Source of the DNA: Amorphophallus konjac
Lineage: Eukaryota; Streptophyta; Magnoliopsida; Alismatales; Araceae
Assembly (NCBI GenBank): GCA_022559845.1
Contig: JAHNEJ010002979.1
Location: 62,001-126,000 of the forward strand
Direction: 5' to 3'
DNA: 64,000 bases
In this document: piece after piece, positions 11,373 to 21,076 of the stretch
How positions within the stretch are numbered: position 1 is the first letter of the stretch
Layout: the number at the start of each line of letters is the position of its first letter
Position numbers and translations under genes: made by a program
Notes under the pieces: generated by a model
Told to the model about the DNA's origin: nothing
Databases searched by the model: none
Seen by the model: the letters and a program-made list of their open reading frames with translations, nothing else

Positions 11373-12299
11373 AAATGGCAGGGGAGCCAAGTACCCGGGC
11401 TTACAGGCTAGTTAGGGAGTAAAAGGGGGGGTCAAGACCAAATATGGGCCACTGGTAGCTGGGTATTCGGAGGGAGAGGGTAAGGGTCTCCCTCTCTCCC
11501 CAAGCCTGTGGACACGGTAGATGGCCATGGAAGGGAAGTGAAGAGCTCACGAGGCCAAGGATCATGGGAGAGCAATCAAGTCGACGCGAAGACCCCAAAA
11601 ACACCGGAGAAATGGGGACGGAGGAAAAACGAGCAACCCATCAAAGAACTGTAAGACCTAGCATAAACCAACAAAATCAAGAGAAACCCGCAGAGGGTGG
11701 TTTTCATTCATGGGGATCAAGAGGGCATGGCCCTACATACACATTACAAGGGAGAAATGCCCAGGACGAGGCCATGGACCCCAAAAAAGAAGAGTAACGA
11801 AATATAAAAGATGAGAAGGGGGGGGGAGGAACAGAATGCAGGAGGAAGGCCAGACGCCCCTAACTCTTTCCCCCCCCATTACATCGAACTCTCTCTCTCT
11901 TACTCTTGCTTCTTTCCGGTGGTGGTGGTCGTCAGAGGAAGCTCCCGGTAGGGAGGGCCTCTTCTTCTCTTCTCTCTTCTCCTCTTTTCTTCTCTTGGCC
12001 GTGGGTGTCCCTCTCTATTTCTCCTTCCTCTTTTTTTTCCTTCTCTCTCCCTCTCTTCCCTTGTGTCTTCCCCTTTTTCTGTGTCGAAAACAGGGGCCTT
12101 TTATACTACGGGCCGCCGGAGCCTTCGAGCACGGCCGTCGAAGGCGAGAAGTGGATTGTGATCATGGGGTTTGACCAGCCTTGTGCTGGCTGTCAGTGGG
12201 GTAGGCTACGTGGCCCAACGATCAGCTGCCACCTCAGACGGCTCCACTGCGCGCCAAGGATGTATAGGGCATGGGCTTCACGTCGCATTGACGTTGAAA
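11373..12299 (+). other. Unassigned sequence with homopurine and pyrimidine-rich tracts
   Basis: A G run at ~11817-11827 and a long CT-rich stretch at ~11880-12085. ORFs here (for example 11906-12427) are low-complexity translations. A TATA-like AATATAAAAG at ~11800 precedes the pyrimidine tract. No gene supported. Confidence 0.35.
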
Positions 12300-12652
12300 A
12301 GCTTCACCACTGTGCCGTTGGAGAGTTGAAAAGGCGTGCCATGGGGGAGCCAAAATGGCGTGCCGTTGAAGCCCCTAAAGGCATGCCGCTGAGGCCCCTG
12401 CAGGGCGTGCCGCTGAAGGCCTGCTGAGGGCGTGCCGCTGAGGCCCCTGCAAGGCGTGCCGCTGAGGCCCCTGCAGGGCATGCCGCTGAAGGCCTGCTGA
12501 GGGCGTGCCGCTGAGGCCCCTGCAGGGCGTACCGCTGAAGGCCTGCTGAGGGCGTGCCGCTGAGGCCCCTGCAGGGCGTGCCGCTGAAGGGCTGCTGAGT
12601 GCGTGCCGCTGGGAGGCCCCTGCAGGGCGTGCCGCTGAAGGGCTCCCCACGG
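12300..12652 (+). repeat. Array 3 of the ~25-bp motif, most homogeneous
   Basis: About 14 copies of GGCGTGCCGCTGAGG, often alternating the tails CCCCTGCAG and GCCTGCTGAG, at 24-25 bp spacing. The middle (~12390-12600) is nearly regular, suggesting recent tandem amplification, while the left side is degenerate. Confidence 0.85.
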
Positions 12653-12993
12653 GGCGTGTATTCGGGGACCGTTCTGAGCCTGTTGCGAGCACGAGTCACG
12701 GCCCGTTTGATTTCCTTTTGGGCCCAGGACTGTGGGGCCCTTTGTGCTTGATTTCTCCGGGGTTTCTTCACTCGACGTCGTTGCTGATGCGGGGCCGAGC
12801 GGGATATCCAGGTATGCATTTTTTTGGGTGTCCACAAATGCCCCCCACCCATGGGTAGCGCGGGCGAAGGATGAGCCGGGCGGTGCCCGTGGGTGTACTT
12901 GTCTCTTTTCTCTTCGTCAGTGCCGACAGGGTGTTGAGAGCCGACCTGGTTTGTTGATCTCTTTGTCTCTTCATCAGTGCCGACGGGGTGTCG
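12653..12993 (+). other. Unassigned flank left of the SIRE element
   Basis: No gene. Includes a T run followed by GGGTGTCCACA near 12825 and two similar stretches with CAGTGCCGAC around 12919 and 12976. The last five bases before the SIRE LTR are TGTCG. Confidence 0.35.
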
Positions 12994-13247
12994 TGTTGTG
13001 CATCCCTTGGTTTTGATGATGACAATAGGATATGTTTGACTAATCTAAGTTCTATCTTGTTTCTTAAAGCAAATGGTTTGGTTATTTGTGTAAAGATAGT
13101 GCATTGAATTAATGCCCATTTGATGATGACAAATATGCTTTTATATACATTTGGAACTTCAAGTCAAATCTTATAAGTTAAGCAAATTTCAGGTTCACTG
13201 AAATCCAAGTGGAATCAACAAATCAGTATAAGCGTGAAAGAATGTTT

Positions 13248-13526
13248 GTCGACCACTGAAGAAGCTATGGTCGACCAACGAACTCAACCAGAAAAGCATC
13301 AGATCATCTGTCTTCTGGAAGCATCTTGTCTGTCGACCAAAGCCCCACCTCTGGTCGACCACAGGAAAAGACAGAACATCAGACAGAACCAATGGCCACC
13401 TGATATTTGCCCCTTGTCGACCAGCGTCAAGGCTGTGGTCGACCACGGGGAACGCAGGTGTCAGCCAGAATGGAACAGCCGTCTGGACATAGCTCGTTGT
13501 CGACCAGAGACAGTGTCATGGTCGAC
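13248..13526 (+). repeat. Array of four GTCGACCA-N12-TGGTCGAC dyads (SIRE U3)
   Basis: GTCGAC occurs at 13248, 13270, 13332, 13354, 13416, 13438, 13499 and 13521. Every pair is 22 bp apart and pairs recur every 84, 84 and 83 bp. Each pair has 8-base complementary arms around a 12-base loop, and all four loops differ. The sequence between pairs is hardly conserved. Confidence 0.9.
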
Positions 13527-13534
13527 CACGGGTT

Positions 13535-13542
13535 TTTATATC
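13535..13542 (+). promoter_or_regulatory. TATA-like box, SIRE 5' LTR
   Basis: TTTATATC directly after the fourth dyad. Position about 540 bp into the LTR fits the U3/R border. The equivalent lies near 22286 in the 3' LTR. Confidence 0.45.
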
Positions 13543-14236
13543 GTCCAAAACCGAACTCTAACCGAATTCTGTTTTGGTTCCTTAAAACCTGCAGATGGTT
13601 GTTGCAGGTTGTTGGGCTGCTCAGGAGATAAGCTTCCGCACGGGAATCAAGGAAACAATCTTGCTTAGAAGTGGTCAAACTCGTTCTAACGATTGGATTT
13701 AAACCGATCCCTGTTTTCTAGCAGATTGGCGCTCGATCTGAAAATTGAGCGGGAAGAACTTTATTCTTGAAAATAAAAAGAGCTATATGAAGAATATAAG
13801 GCAACTAATCACGAAGAAGGAAGCGGTGAGAGAGCACGGAATAGAAGCCAAGGAAGATACACACAGAAGAGGAAGAAGGAGCTCTCCACCAATCAAAAAT
13901 CTGCAGAAAGGTTAAAGGCAATCTCGTTGCTGCAGAAGGAAGACTTAGCTCAAGACTGTGTGATCTCCAGCAGCAGAACAATCGAAGGCAACTGACTGGA
14001 AGATCAACAGGGAGTCTAGGCTTCTTCATAAGCGTGATCAAGTCCCAGGCTGAACACCTATTCTTCTACACACGCCAATATTCAGTCCTGTCTTTCATCA
14101 CCTGTTCTTATCATCTTTTCATTTCTGATTACAATTATTGTCAAGCTGTGAGGCAGCAGAATCAAGCTGTGTGTCAGCAGGTACAAGCTGTGTGTCAGCT
14201 GTGTTTTGGTTGAGATCAGAGATTCTCATAGTGAAG

Positions 14237-14302
14237 CCTTGCTTGAGTTAAGCAAGGGGTGGATGTAAGTCTCAGGAAGAGACTGAACCACCTTAAAAAT
14301 CC
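14237..14302 (+). ncRNA. U5 stem-loop module, SIRE 5' LTR
   Basis: Hairpin CCTTGCTT...AAGCAAGG is followed by GGTGGATGTA, an inner hairpin AGTCTC...GAGACT, and GAACCACC closing on GGTGG. The same layout with compensating changes occurs in two other LTR families (36605-36660; reverse strand 27151-27214). It lies in the presumed RNA leader. Confidence 0.6.
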
Positions 14303-14484
14303 TTTCTTGTGGTGTGCTTGTGTGTGTTTGATTTCCTATACGTATGCTTGCATCTTTACTATCCGCATTAGTTCTATGATTCATTAATTACCAGTAGCTC
14401 ATCTGGTCGATAGTCAGTAAATTATCAAAAAGGAAAAGATCTATTCACCCCCCCTCTAGATCTATTCAGTCCGTATCCAACACG

Positions 14485-14496
14485 TGGTATCAGAGC
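14485..14496 (+). other. Primer binding site of SIRE
   Basis: TGGTATCAGAGC two bases after the LTR end at 14482, complementary to initiator tRNA-Met. The gag start codon follows 13 bases later. Confidence 0.92.
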
Positions 14497-14509
14497 AGGT
14501 TCTCCAAAA

Positions 14510-16834
14510 ATGTGGTCTAACAACCAGGAGAGACCGGGCGGACTGAACTCTAAAAGCCTCATAGCTGAGGGGCACTCTGTAACTAGACCTCCATATTTTG
14601 ATGGAACTGATTATTCTTATTGGAAAAATCGTATGCAGGTGTTCTTACGTGCGCAAGACCACGAGATGTGGAGGGTAGTGAGCCGCGGACCTTTTGAGCT
14701 ACCGGAAGATGAAGAAACCTGGACCAGAGAACAGGTCAGGAAATCAACTGTCAACTGGGGAGCCATGAACGTGATGCAGTGCTCACTACACCCCACAGAA
14801 TTCTCAAGAGTTTCCCAATGCGCAACAGCCAAAGAAATGTGGGATCGTCTAAAGGTAATCTACGAAGGTACTTCCGAGGTAAGAGAGACAAAAGCAAATA
14901 TGCTAGTCTCAGAATATGAGATGTTTAGGATGAAAAATGATGAAAGTATTTCTGAGATGTATGCCAGATTAGTACAATTGACTAATGGCTTGAAGAGCTT
15001 AGGGAAGACATACAAAGAGCAGGAATTAGTGAGGAAGATTTTAAGGTCTCTCACATCGATGTGGCATACCAAGGCCACAGTCATTGAGGACTCAAAGGAT
15101 CTCACAACAATGACAGTGGATGAGTTAGTAGGATCCCTGATGGCCTATGAGGTCAATCTGAAGAGAAAGGAAGATGAGGGCAAGAAAAAGAAGCAACTTG
15201 CCCTAAAGACTAAGACAAGCACCTCTGAGGTGTCTGACAATGATGACTCATCTAGCTCAGGTGAAGAATCTGGTGAGCTAGCCATGCTTACAAGAAAATT
15301 TAAAAAATTCCTGCGGAAGGAAGGTAAAGGATTCAGAAATCCAAAGGGCATGGTAAGGAAGTCATCCCAGTTTAAATCTGATAAACATAAGGCTCCTTCT
15401 AACAAACTCATTTGCTACAATTGCAGGCAGCCTGGACATATGAAGGCTGAATGTCCAGAAGCTCCTAAGAAATCAAGCTTCAAGTGGAAAGGCAAGAAAC
15501 CCAAGGCGATGATTAGCACTTGGAGTGAGGAGGAAGAGAGCAGTGAAGAGGAAACAACTTCCGAGGAAGAAGAAGGAAAGCTCTGTCTGATGGCCAAGGG
15601 AGACAACAGTGATCTTGAGGTAAGTTCCCCATTTCAAGACTTCTCTAGTTCGGATTGGGAAGAAGTATATTCAGAATTGCTTGATACTTATGAAAGAATA
15701 AGAAAGGAAAATAAACATTTGAAGAAGAAGATCAGTCAACTGAATAAAGACAGCAATTCAATGGAAAACAAAACTGAACTAGAAATGGAAATCAAGTCAC
15801 TGAAAAACAAGCTGAATCAAATGGACTTAGATGAAGAAAACCACAAGAGAATGTCCGAAGAGAATGAAATGCTAAAAAATGACATTGATGAGTTAAAACT
15901 AAAGACTCAAGAATATGAACAGGAAACTAAGTTAAGTCAAGAAAGAAACAATTCACTCAAGGAAGAAAACAACCAACTCCTAAGAGAAATAGAAAGAATT
16001 AAGAGTGACCTGAAAAACAAACAGGAGACCTTGGAAAAAATGACTCAAGGTCAAGAAAACTTAAATGCTGTCTTGGGAATAAAAGTAAACTTTCAAAAAG
16101 AAGGGTTAGGATACAATCCTACGGCTAAAAAGGAATTCCAAATAAAAACCGTAACTGGGATTGCTGACTCAAAAGGAAAAAGGCCCCTGATTAATCTATA
16201 CCAAGATAAACAAGAGGATGTAGCTGAATGCTCCTCCAAAAGGAACAATGTCACCAAGGAAGAGAGAAATTTTAAAGAGAAAACAGTCAATCAATATAAG
16301 ATTCAAAATAATAAACAAGAAACCCAAATTCACAGAAATCACCAAACAAACCAAGGACTAAACCAAGTTAAAAGACATAAATCTGGAAAACAAGATGTCT
16401 GGAGACAGGCTGGTCGACAACAGACCCTTCATCTGTCGACCAGAGGATCTGCCAGAACAGGCGCTGGTTACTGGAGAAGCAGTGGTCGACCACAGGTACA
16501 CCAGATGTCGACCAGAGGTGCTGCCAGAACAGACGCTGAGTTCTGGAGACGCGATGGTCGACCACAGACATACCAAAAGTCGACCATGGCCAGACAAGCA
16601 AACAGAAATCACAGGTTTTCTCGGGTAAAACAAAATGAAAACTTGAATACACAAAGGTGGACTCAGATTAAAGAAGCTTTAGAACAAAAGCAACCCAACC
16701 TGAACAAGTTCAGAAATAAAAATTTACACTGCTCTAACAGAATCTGGGTTCCCAAAGGATTACTGCAGCAATTTCATAATTTCACAAGCTATCTTGGACC
16801 CGGGTACCATTGGGGTCCAAAAGTTTCTGTGTAA
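14510..16834 (+). CDS. gag: SIRE Gag (774 aa)
   Basis: Forms the virus-like particle and binds the RNA. Residues ~25-235 are the copia capsid domain (PPYFDGTDYSYWKNRM, then MWDRLKVIYEGT). One CCHC knuckle CYNCRQPGHMKAEC lies at ~302-315, followed by an acidic Ser/Glu stretch and a long coiled coil (~395-530) ending in EGLGYN. Residues ~634-690 are 24-residue repeats (GRQQTLHLSTRG, GRPQVHQMSTRG, GRPQTYQKST) whose DNA carries GTCGAC pairs. The start is the first ATG after the PBS. TAA at 16832-16834 ends it in the same frame as pol. No internal stops. Confidence 0.93.
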   Translation: MWSNNQERPGGLNSKSLIAEGHSVTRPPYFDGTDYSYWKNRMQVFLRAQDHEMWRVVSRGPFELPEDEETWTREQVRKSTVNWGAMNVMQCSLHPTEFSRVSQCATAKEMWDRLKVIYEGTSEVRETKANMLVSEYEMFRMKNDESISEMYARLVQLTNGLKSLGKTYKEQELVRKILRSLTSMWHTKATVIEDSKDLTTMTVDELVGSLMAYEVNLKRKEDEGKKKKQLALKTKTSTSEVSDNDDSSSSGEESGELAMLTRKFKKFLRKEGKGFRNPKGMVRKSSQFKSDKHKAPSNKLICYNCRQPGHMKAECPEAPKKSSFKWKGKKPKAMISTWSEEEESSEEETTSEEEEGKLCLMAKGDNSDLEVSSPFQDFSSSDWEEVYSELLDTYERIRKENKHLKKKISQLNKDSNSMENKTELEMEIKSLKNKLNQMDLDEENHKRMSEENEMLKNDIDELKLKTQEYEQETKLSQERNNSLKEENNQLLREIERIKSDLKNKQETLEKMTQGQENLNAVLGIKVNFQKEGLGYNPTAKKEFQIKTVTGIADSKGKRPLINLYQDKQEDVAECSSKRNNVTKEERNFKEKTVNQYKIQNNKQETQIHRNHQTNQGLNQVKRHKSGKQDVWRQAGRQQTLHLSTRGSARTGAGYWRSSGRPQVHQMSTRGAARTDAEFWRRDGRPQTYQKSTMARQANRNHRFSRVKQNENLNTQRWTQIKEALEQKQPNLNKFRNKNLHCSNRIWVPKGLLQQFHNFTSYLGPGYHWGPKVSV
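16413..16584 (+). repeat. 72-bp in-frame repeats carrying GTCGAC pairs inside gag
   Basis: GTCGAC at 16413, 16435, 16485, 16507, 16557 and 16579: three pairs, each 22 bp apart, recurring every 72 bp (24 codons). The first pair sits in 10-base inverted arms (CTGGTCGACA and TGTCGACCAG). Confidence 0.9.
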
Positions 16835-16837
16835 CTT

Positions 16838-19800
16838 GTGATGCAGGTGTGTTTGGCAGCTATACACAACAAGTGGTACTTAGATAGTGGCTGCTCAAGA
16901 CATATGACAGGGGACAAGGCAAAATTCTCCGAGCTAAACTCAAAAGATGGAGGACATGTGACATTTGGAGGAAATAACAAAGGCAAGATCATTGGGAAAG
17001 GTAAGGTAGGTAAGACATCTACAAATTGCATTGAAGATGTACTGCTAGTGGATGGCCTGGAATATAATCTTCTAAGCATCAGTCAGCTATGCGACAAAGG
17101 CCATCAAGTAGTCTTTGATTCTAAGATCTGTAAAATTCTTGAACCAAATTCGGCTAAAGTTAAGTTTATGGGCAAGAGAGTAAATAATGTCTACATGATA
17201 GACTTGGATGATCCAGCCCACTCCAACTTGTGCCTCACCGCCAAGAAGGAGGACCTGACTTGGTTGTGGCACCGAAGGCTAGGGCATGTTAGCTACAGGG
17301 TGCTGCACAAATTGGTTAAGAATAAAATGGTTTCTGGTTTACCTGAAATTTCGTTTGCTCAAAATGTCAAAGTATGTGAATCATGTACCCAAGGTAAGCA
17401 AACAAGAAAATCATTCAAAGGTAGAACTGAAAGTCAATCTTCTAGACCACTAGAACTTGTGCACATGGACCTTTTTGGCCCAACAAGAACTGCTAGTCTT
17501 AGTGGTAAGAGGTACGGTTATGTACTAGTTGATGATTTCTCTAGATTCACATGGGTAATGTTTTTATCACATAAAAACGATGCCTTTCATGAATTTCAGG
17601 ATTTTTACAGAAGAATGAAGCAGGATGGTAAGTCCAAAGTGTGTTCAATAATATCTGATCATGGGGGAGAATTTGAAAATTCAGAGTTTGATGAATTCTG
17701 CAGGAACAAAGGAATAAATCACAGGTTCTCCTCACCAAGGACGCCAGAGCAAAATGGAGTGGTGGAAAGAAGGAATCGCACACTTGTTGAAATGGCCAGA
17801 ACCTTGTTAGTTGAAGCCAATCTTCCAAGAAGATTTTGGGCTGAGGCGGTCAATACAGCATGTTATATTGTAAACAGGGCAATGGTAAGACCATCTAGTG
17901 CGAAAACTCCATATGAGGTGTTCAAAGGTAAGAAGCCATCTCTAGCTCATTTTAGGATCTTCGGTGTAAGGTGTTTTATTCATAACAATGACAAGAGATC
18001 ATTGGACAAATTTGAACCAAAGAGTGACCCAGGAATCTTCTTGGGATACTCTGACCGATCAAGAGCCTATAGAGTCTACAACACCAAAGATCAGCTAGTT
18101 GAAGAATCCCCACATATCACATTTGATGAAAATAATGACTTTGACAAAACTGGACAGGTAGGCAAAGATGAAGATGGGGAATTTCTGGAAGGCAAAGAGG
18201 AACCAATGGAGACTGAAGCAGAACCAAAGCAAGGTGATTCCAATGATCAACCCGAAGGAGAGATCATCCCAGGTAACAATTCTGAAAATCTGAGATTTCT
18301 CAGAGATCATCCTCTAGATAACATCATTGGAGGAATTAATGAACCGAGGAAAACTAGATCTCAGCTTAAAACAGTTGATGAATTAGATCAGCTAGCCCTT
18401 GTATCTCAAGTTGAGCCTAAAAATGTAGAGGAAGCTTTAAGAGATGAATCTTGGATAAATGCCATGCATGAAGAATTAAATCAATTTGAAAGAAATCAGG
18501 TTTGGAAACTTGTTCCCAGACCCTCATCTCATCCTGTTATTGGAACCAAATGGGTTTATAAAAATAAGCTTAATGAAGAAGGAGTTGTTATGAGGAACAA
18601 GGCTCGGTTGGTGGCTAAGGGGTATAACCAAGAATTTGGAGTTGATTTTGAAGAATCATATGCTCCAGTTGCAAGGTTAGAAGCCATTAGAATATTGTTA
18701 GCATTTGCGGCGTCCCATGGAATTAAATTGCAGCAAATGGATGTAAAAAGTGCCTTTCTAAATGGCTTTGTAAAGGAAGAAGTCTTTGTGGAACAACCCC
18801 CTGGTTTTGAAAATGATGATCTTCCTAATCATGTCTTTAAACTGCATAAGGCTTTGTATGGTTTAAAGCAGGCTCCTAGGGCATGGTACGACAGACTGAG
18901 TTCATTCCTCACCAAAAAGGGCTACACAAGAGGTAAAATTGATCAAACATTATTCTCCAAGACCCAAGGTAAGAATATACTAATTGTGCAAATCTATGTG
19001 GATGATATTGTGTTTGGATCCACTGAAGCTTCATTATGTACTGAATTTGCAAATCTAATGACCAATGAGTTTGAAATGAGTTTAATGGGTGATTTACAGT
19101 TCTTTCTTGGATTGCAGATTCTACAATGTAGAGAAGGCTACTTCATAAATCAATCCAAGTACATAAAGGAGATGCTGAAAAAGTTTGGCATGGAGAGCTG
19201 CAAACCAATAGAGTCACCCATGGGGACAAATGCAACATTGGAGGCTGATGTAAAAGGTAACATGGTAGATGCCAAGAAATACAGAGGTATGATCGGATCC
19301 CTACTATATTTAACTGCCTCTAGGCCAGACATTCAGTTCAGTGTATGCATGTGTGCTAGATATCAATCTAGCCCTAGAGATTCACATTTAGGGGCTGTCA
19401 AGCGTATCCTTCGTTACCTTGCCGGTACCCAAGAATTGGGTTTATGGTATCCTACTTATTGCAAACTAGATTTAATTTCATATTCAGATGCTGATTATGC
19501 TGGTTGCAAAATTGATAGGAAGAGTACTAGTGGTTATTGTCAAATATTAGGTGGATGTTTAATATCATGGGCTTCTAAAAAACAGCATTCTGTGGCACTC
19601 TCCACTGCTGAGGCTGAGTATGTCGCAGTAGGGAGCTGTGGTACACAGGTTTTGTGGATAAAACATCAACTCCAAGACTACAATGTAGATCTTGGATGTG
19701 CACCTATTTTCTGTGACAACACTAGTGCTATTAATTTGTCTAAAAACCCCATTCAACACTCTAGGACAAAACACATTGAGATCCGTCATCACTTTCTAAG

Positions 19801-19951
19801 AGATGAGGTCTCCAAAGGAAATTTCATGCTTCATTTTGTAGAAACTGAAAAACAACTGGCAGACATTTTCACAAAACCCCTTAACAATGACAGATTTTCA
19901 ACTCTAAGAAGGGAGTTAGGAATTTGTAGAATTTCTCCTGAAAATTCTTGA
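16838..19951 (+). CDS. pol: SIRE Pol: protease, integrase, RT, RNase H (1037 aa)
   Basis: Copia order. Protease [11 protein letters not shown] at ~16-28; pre-integrase finger [12 protein letters not shown]...CESCTQGK; integrase D,D-35-E ([31 protein letters not shown]); RT with [22 protein letters not shown] and YVDDIVFGS; RNase H with [18 protein letters not shown] and [12 protein letters not shown]-terminus [12 protein letters not shown]. It is in the same frame as gag, separated by one TAA at 16832 followed by CTT GTG ATG. It may be made by stop readthrough, as proposed for SIRE elements, or from a GTG/ATG start at 16838-16843. No internal stop or missing catalytic residue is seen. Confidence 0.93.
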   Translation: MMQVCLAAIHNKWYLDSGCSRHMTGDKAKFSELNSKDGGHVTFGGNNKGKIIGKGKVGKTSTNCIEDVLLVDGLEYNLLSISQLCDKGHQVVFDSKICKILEPNSAKVKFMGKRVNNVYMIDLDDPAHSNLCLTAKKEDLTWLWHRRLGHVSYRVLHKLVKNKMVSGLPEISFAQNVKVCESCTQGKQTRKSFKGRTESQSSRPLELVHMDLFGPTRTASLSGKRYGYVLVDDFSRFTWVMFLSHKNDAFHEFQDFYRRMKQDGKSKVCSIISDHGGEFENSEFDEFCRNKGINHRFSSPRTPEQNGVVERRNRTLVEMARTLLVEANLPRRFWAEAVNTACYIVNRAMVRPSSAKTPYEVFKGKKPSLAHFRIFGVRCFIHNNDKRSLDKFEPKSDPGIFLGYSDRSRAYRVYNTKDQLVEESPHITFDENNDFDKTGQVGKDEDGEFLEGKEEPMETEAEPKQGDSNDQPEGEIIPGNNSENLRFLRDHPLDNIIGGINEPRKTRSQLKTVDELDQLALVSQVEPKNVEEALRDESWINAMHEELNQFERNQVWKLVPRPSSHPVIGTKWVYKNKLNEEGVVMRNKARLVAKGYNQEFGVDFEESYAPVARLEAIRILLAFAASHGIKLQQMDVKSAFLNGFVKEEVFVEQPPGFENDDLPNHVFKLHKALYGLKQAPRAWYDRLSSFLTKKGYTRGKIDQTLFSKTQGKNILIVQIYVDDIVFGSTEASLCTEFANLMTNEFEMSLMGDLQFFLGLQILQCREGYFINQSKYIKEMLKKFGMESCKPIESPMGTNATLEADVKGNMVDAKKYRGMIGSLLYLTASRPDIQFSVCMCARYQSSPRDSHLGAVKRILRYLAGTQELGLWYPTYCKLDLISYSDADYAGCKIDRKSTSGYCQILGGCLISWASKKQHSVALSTAEAEYVAVGSCGTQVLWIKHQLQDYNVDLGCAPIFCDNTSAINLSKNPIQHSRTKHIEIRHHFLRDEVSKGNFMLHFVETEKQLADIFTKPLNNDRFSTLRRELGICRISPENS

Positions 19952-20117
19952 AATAATCATATTCATGTGTTCACTGCATAGATTCTGTCATTTCTGTCTA
20001 AGTTATGTCAACTAGGTCTCTAGTACTGGTCAAGTTTTTGAGTTTGGAAAGTCTTGTGTCGGGTGCTACTTCAGCAAGTTCTACAGAATACTGGTTCTCT
20101 ACGGCTCATCTCTTGTG

Positions 20118-20302
20118 GTCGACCACAGACAAGGCGCTGGTCGACCAAGGCATCAGGACAGGAAATAGTTAGCTCTGGGAATTCGCAGCTGTCGACCACA
20201 GGCGATCCAATGGTCGACAACAGGTTTGTCAGAACGCAGTCTTCTCAACAGGCAGGTTCTGTGTCAGCACAAAGGTCGACCACAGGCCACTCCATGGTCG
20301 AC
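20118..20302 (+). repeat. Three GTCGACCA-N12-TGGTCGAC dyads after pol
   Basis: GTCGAC at 20118/20140, 20191/20213 and 20275/20297, each pair 22 bp apart with perfect 8-base arms and 12-base loops. Pair-to-pair spacing is 73 and 84 bp. Confidence 0.9.
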
Positions 20303-20935
20303 AAAGGACCTGAAAAAGGGAAATTGGATCTAATCAAGCTGCTGGCTTTGGTGGGAAATCTTCTGAACTTTTTGGACTCTGAGCTCAGTTTTGCTTTACT
20401 CACTCATCCTTGTTCACACTTCCTATTCCTTGTGTCTCTATATCTCTTTGTGGCCAACTTATTGTTTTCTATCTTCAGCAAGGACTCACAAATTGAGGGG
20501 GAGTAAAAAGTGTAAACTCATTCCTTAATAAATCATTGAACAACCTAACCATATCTTACAAGAAAATCACCAAAGTCATCAATGAGAGTAAAGGTTAAGT
20601 GTAGTAATGAGAATTTGACCTGTACTACTGCAATAAATTCAAACCATAACTATGACTCTGACTCAAGACTATTGAGAACTTATGTTTTTAGTAATGAGAC
20701 TGTTTCTCTACCTGTGTCTGTGTTGGACAGTGAAAATAAACGCTGCTATAGCATGAATGTATATGGAATACGCCATAATTCTGCCTTCTTGGTAGAGCAA
20801 TGGACTGAGTTCTGAGAAACTACTGTTCTCTATCACAAAGCAAAATTGGCTGAAAAATTAAGTGGGAGACATGTATGTCATGAAGACTCAATCTACCTCT
20901 GCCACTCTCAAAATTATTAATTGGGCATCCTGAGT

Positions 20936-21076
20936 AACTGGGGATATTGGCGTCTGATAAACGTATATCCTCACGGATAAAAAGTGTGTCCCAGTTAAAA
21001 ATGGAATGGTTAGGCATGCTAAGTAGCCGGGGTTTCTGGCGTGTAAAAAGCGTGTCTCCTCGTGTGGAAAAGCATG
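20936..21076 (+). ncRNA. Tandem pair of stem-loops in SIRE 3' region
   Basis: First: AACTGGG (20936) pairs with CCCAGTT (20990) and encloses GGGATATTGGCGT...ACGTATATCC. Second: CATGCT (21015) pairs with AGCATG (21071) and encloses a related core with TGGCGTG...GCGTGTCTCC. A homologous core lies in the gag-only family at 3137-3195 and 40392-40452. Confidence 0.55.

Larger units (their letters stand above)
12994..14482 (+). repeat. SIRE 5' LTR (1489 bp)
   Basis: Bounded by TG...CA and followed by the primer site. It holds four GTCGAC pairs (13248-13526) just before a TATA-like TTTATATC (13535-13542), a purine-rich leader, three CAAGCTGTG repeats 21 bp apart (14142, 14163, 14184) and the U5 stem-loop module (14237-14302). 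Confidence 0.93.

Noticed and set aside
11906..12427. 173-codon plus-strand ORF
   Set aside because: Begins in a pyrimidine tract and runs into the repeat array. Composition is biased and no domain is visible.
10378..12652. Possible CRISPR-like array (regular short repeats with variable spacers)
   Set aside because: Repeats are degenerate, spacers are only ~10 bp and the context is plant retrotransposon DNA. No cas genes.
12278..12852. Long reverse-strand ORFs of 105-185 codons rich in Gly, Ala, Arg and Gln
   Set aside because: They are translations of the ~25-bp tandem array in several frames at once. A repeat whose unit avoids stops gives open frames without coding.
14485..14496. tRNA gene suggested by the tRNA-Met match
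   Set aside because: Only 12 bases complementary to the tRNA 3' end, next to an LTR. These are primer sites (also 4647, 37025, 61062), not tRNA genes.
20054..20506. env-like third ORF of the SIRE element
   Set aside because: 150 codons with one hydrophobic stretch only, no signal peptide or coiled coil pattern, and it overlaps the GTCGAC dyads. Not enough for an envelope call.
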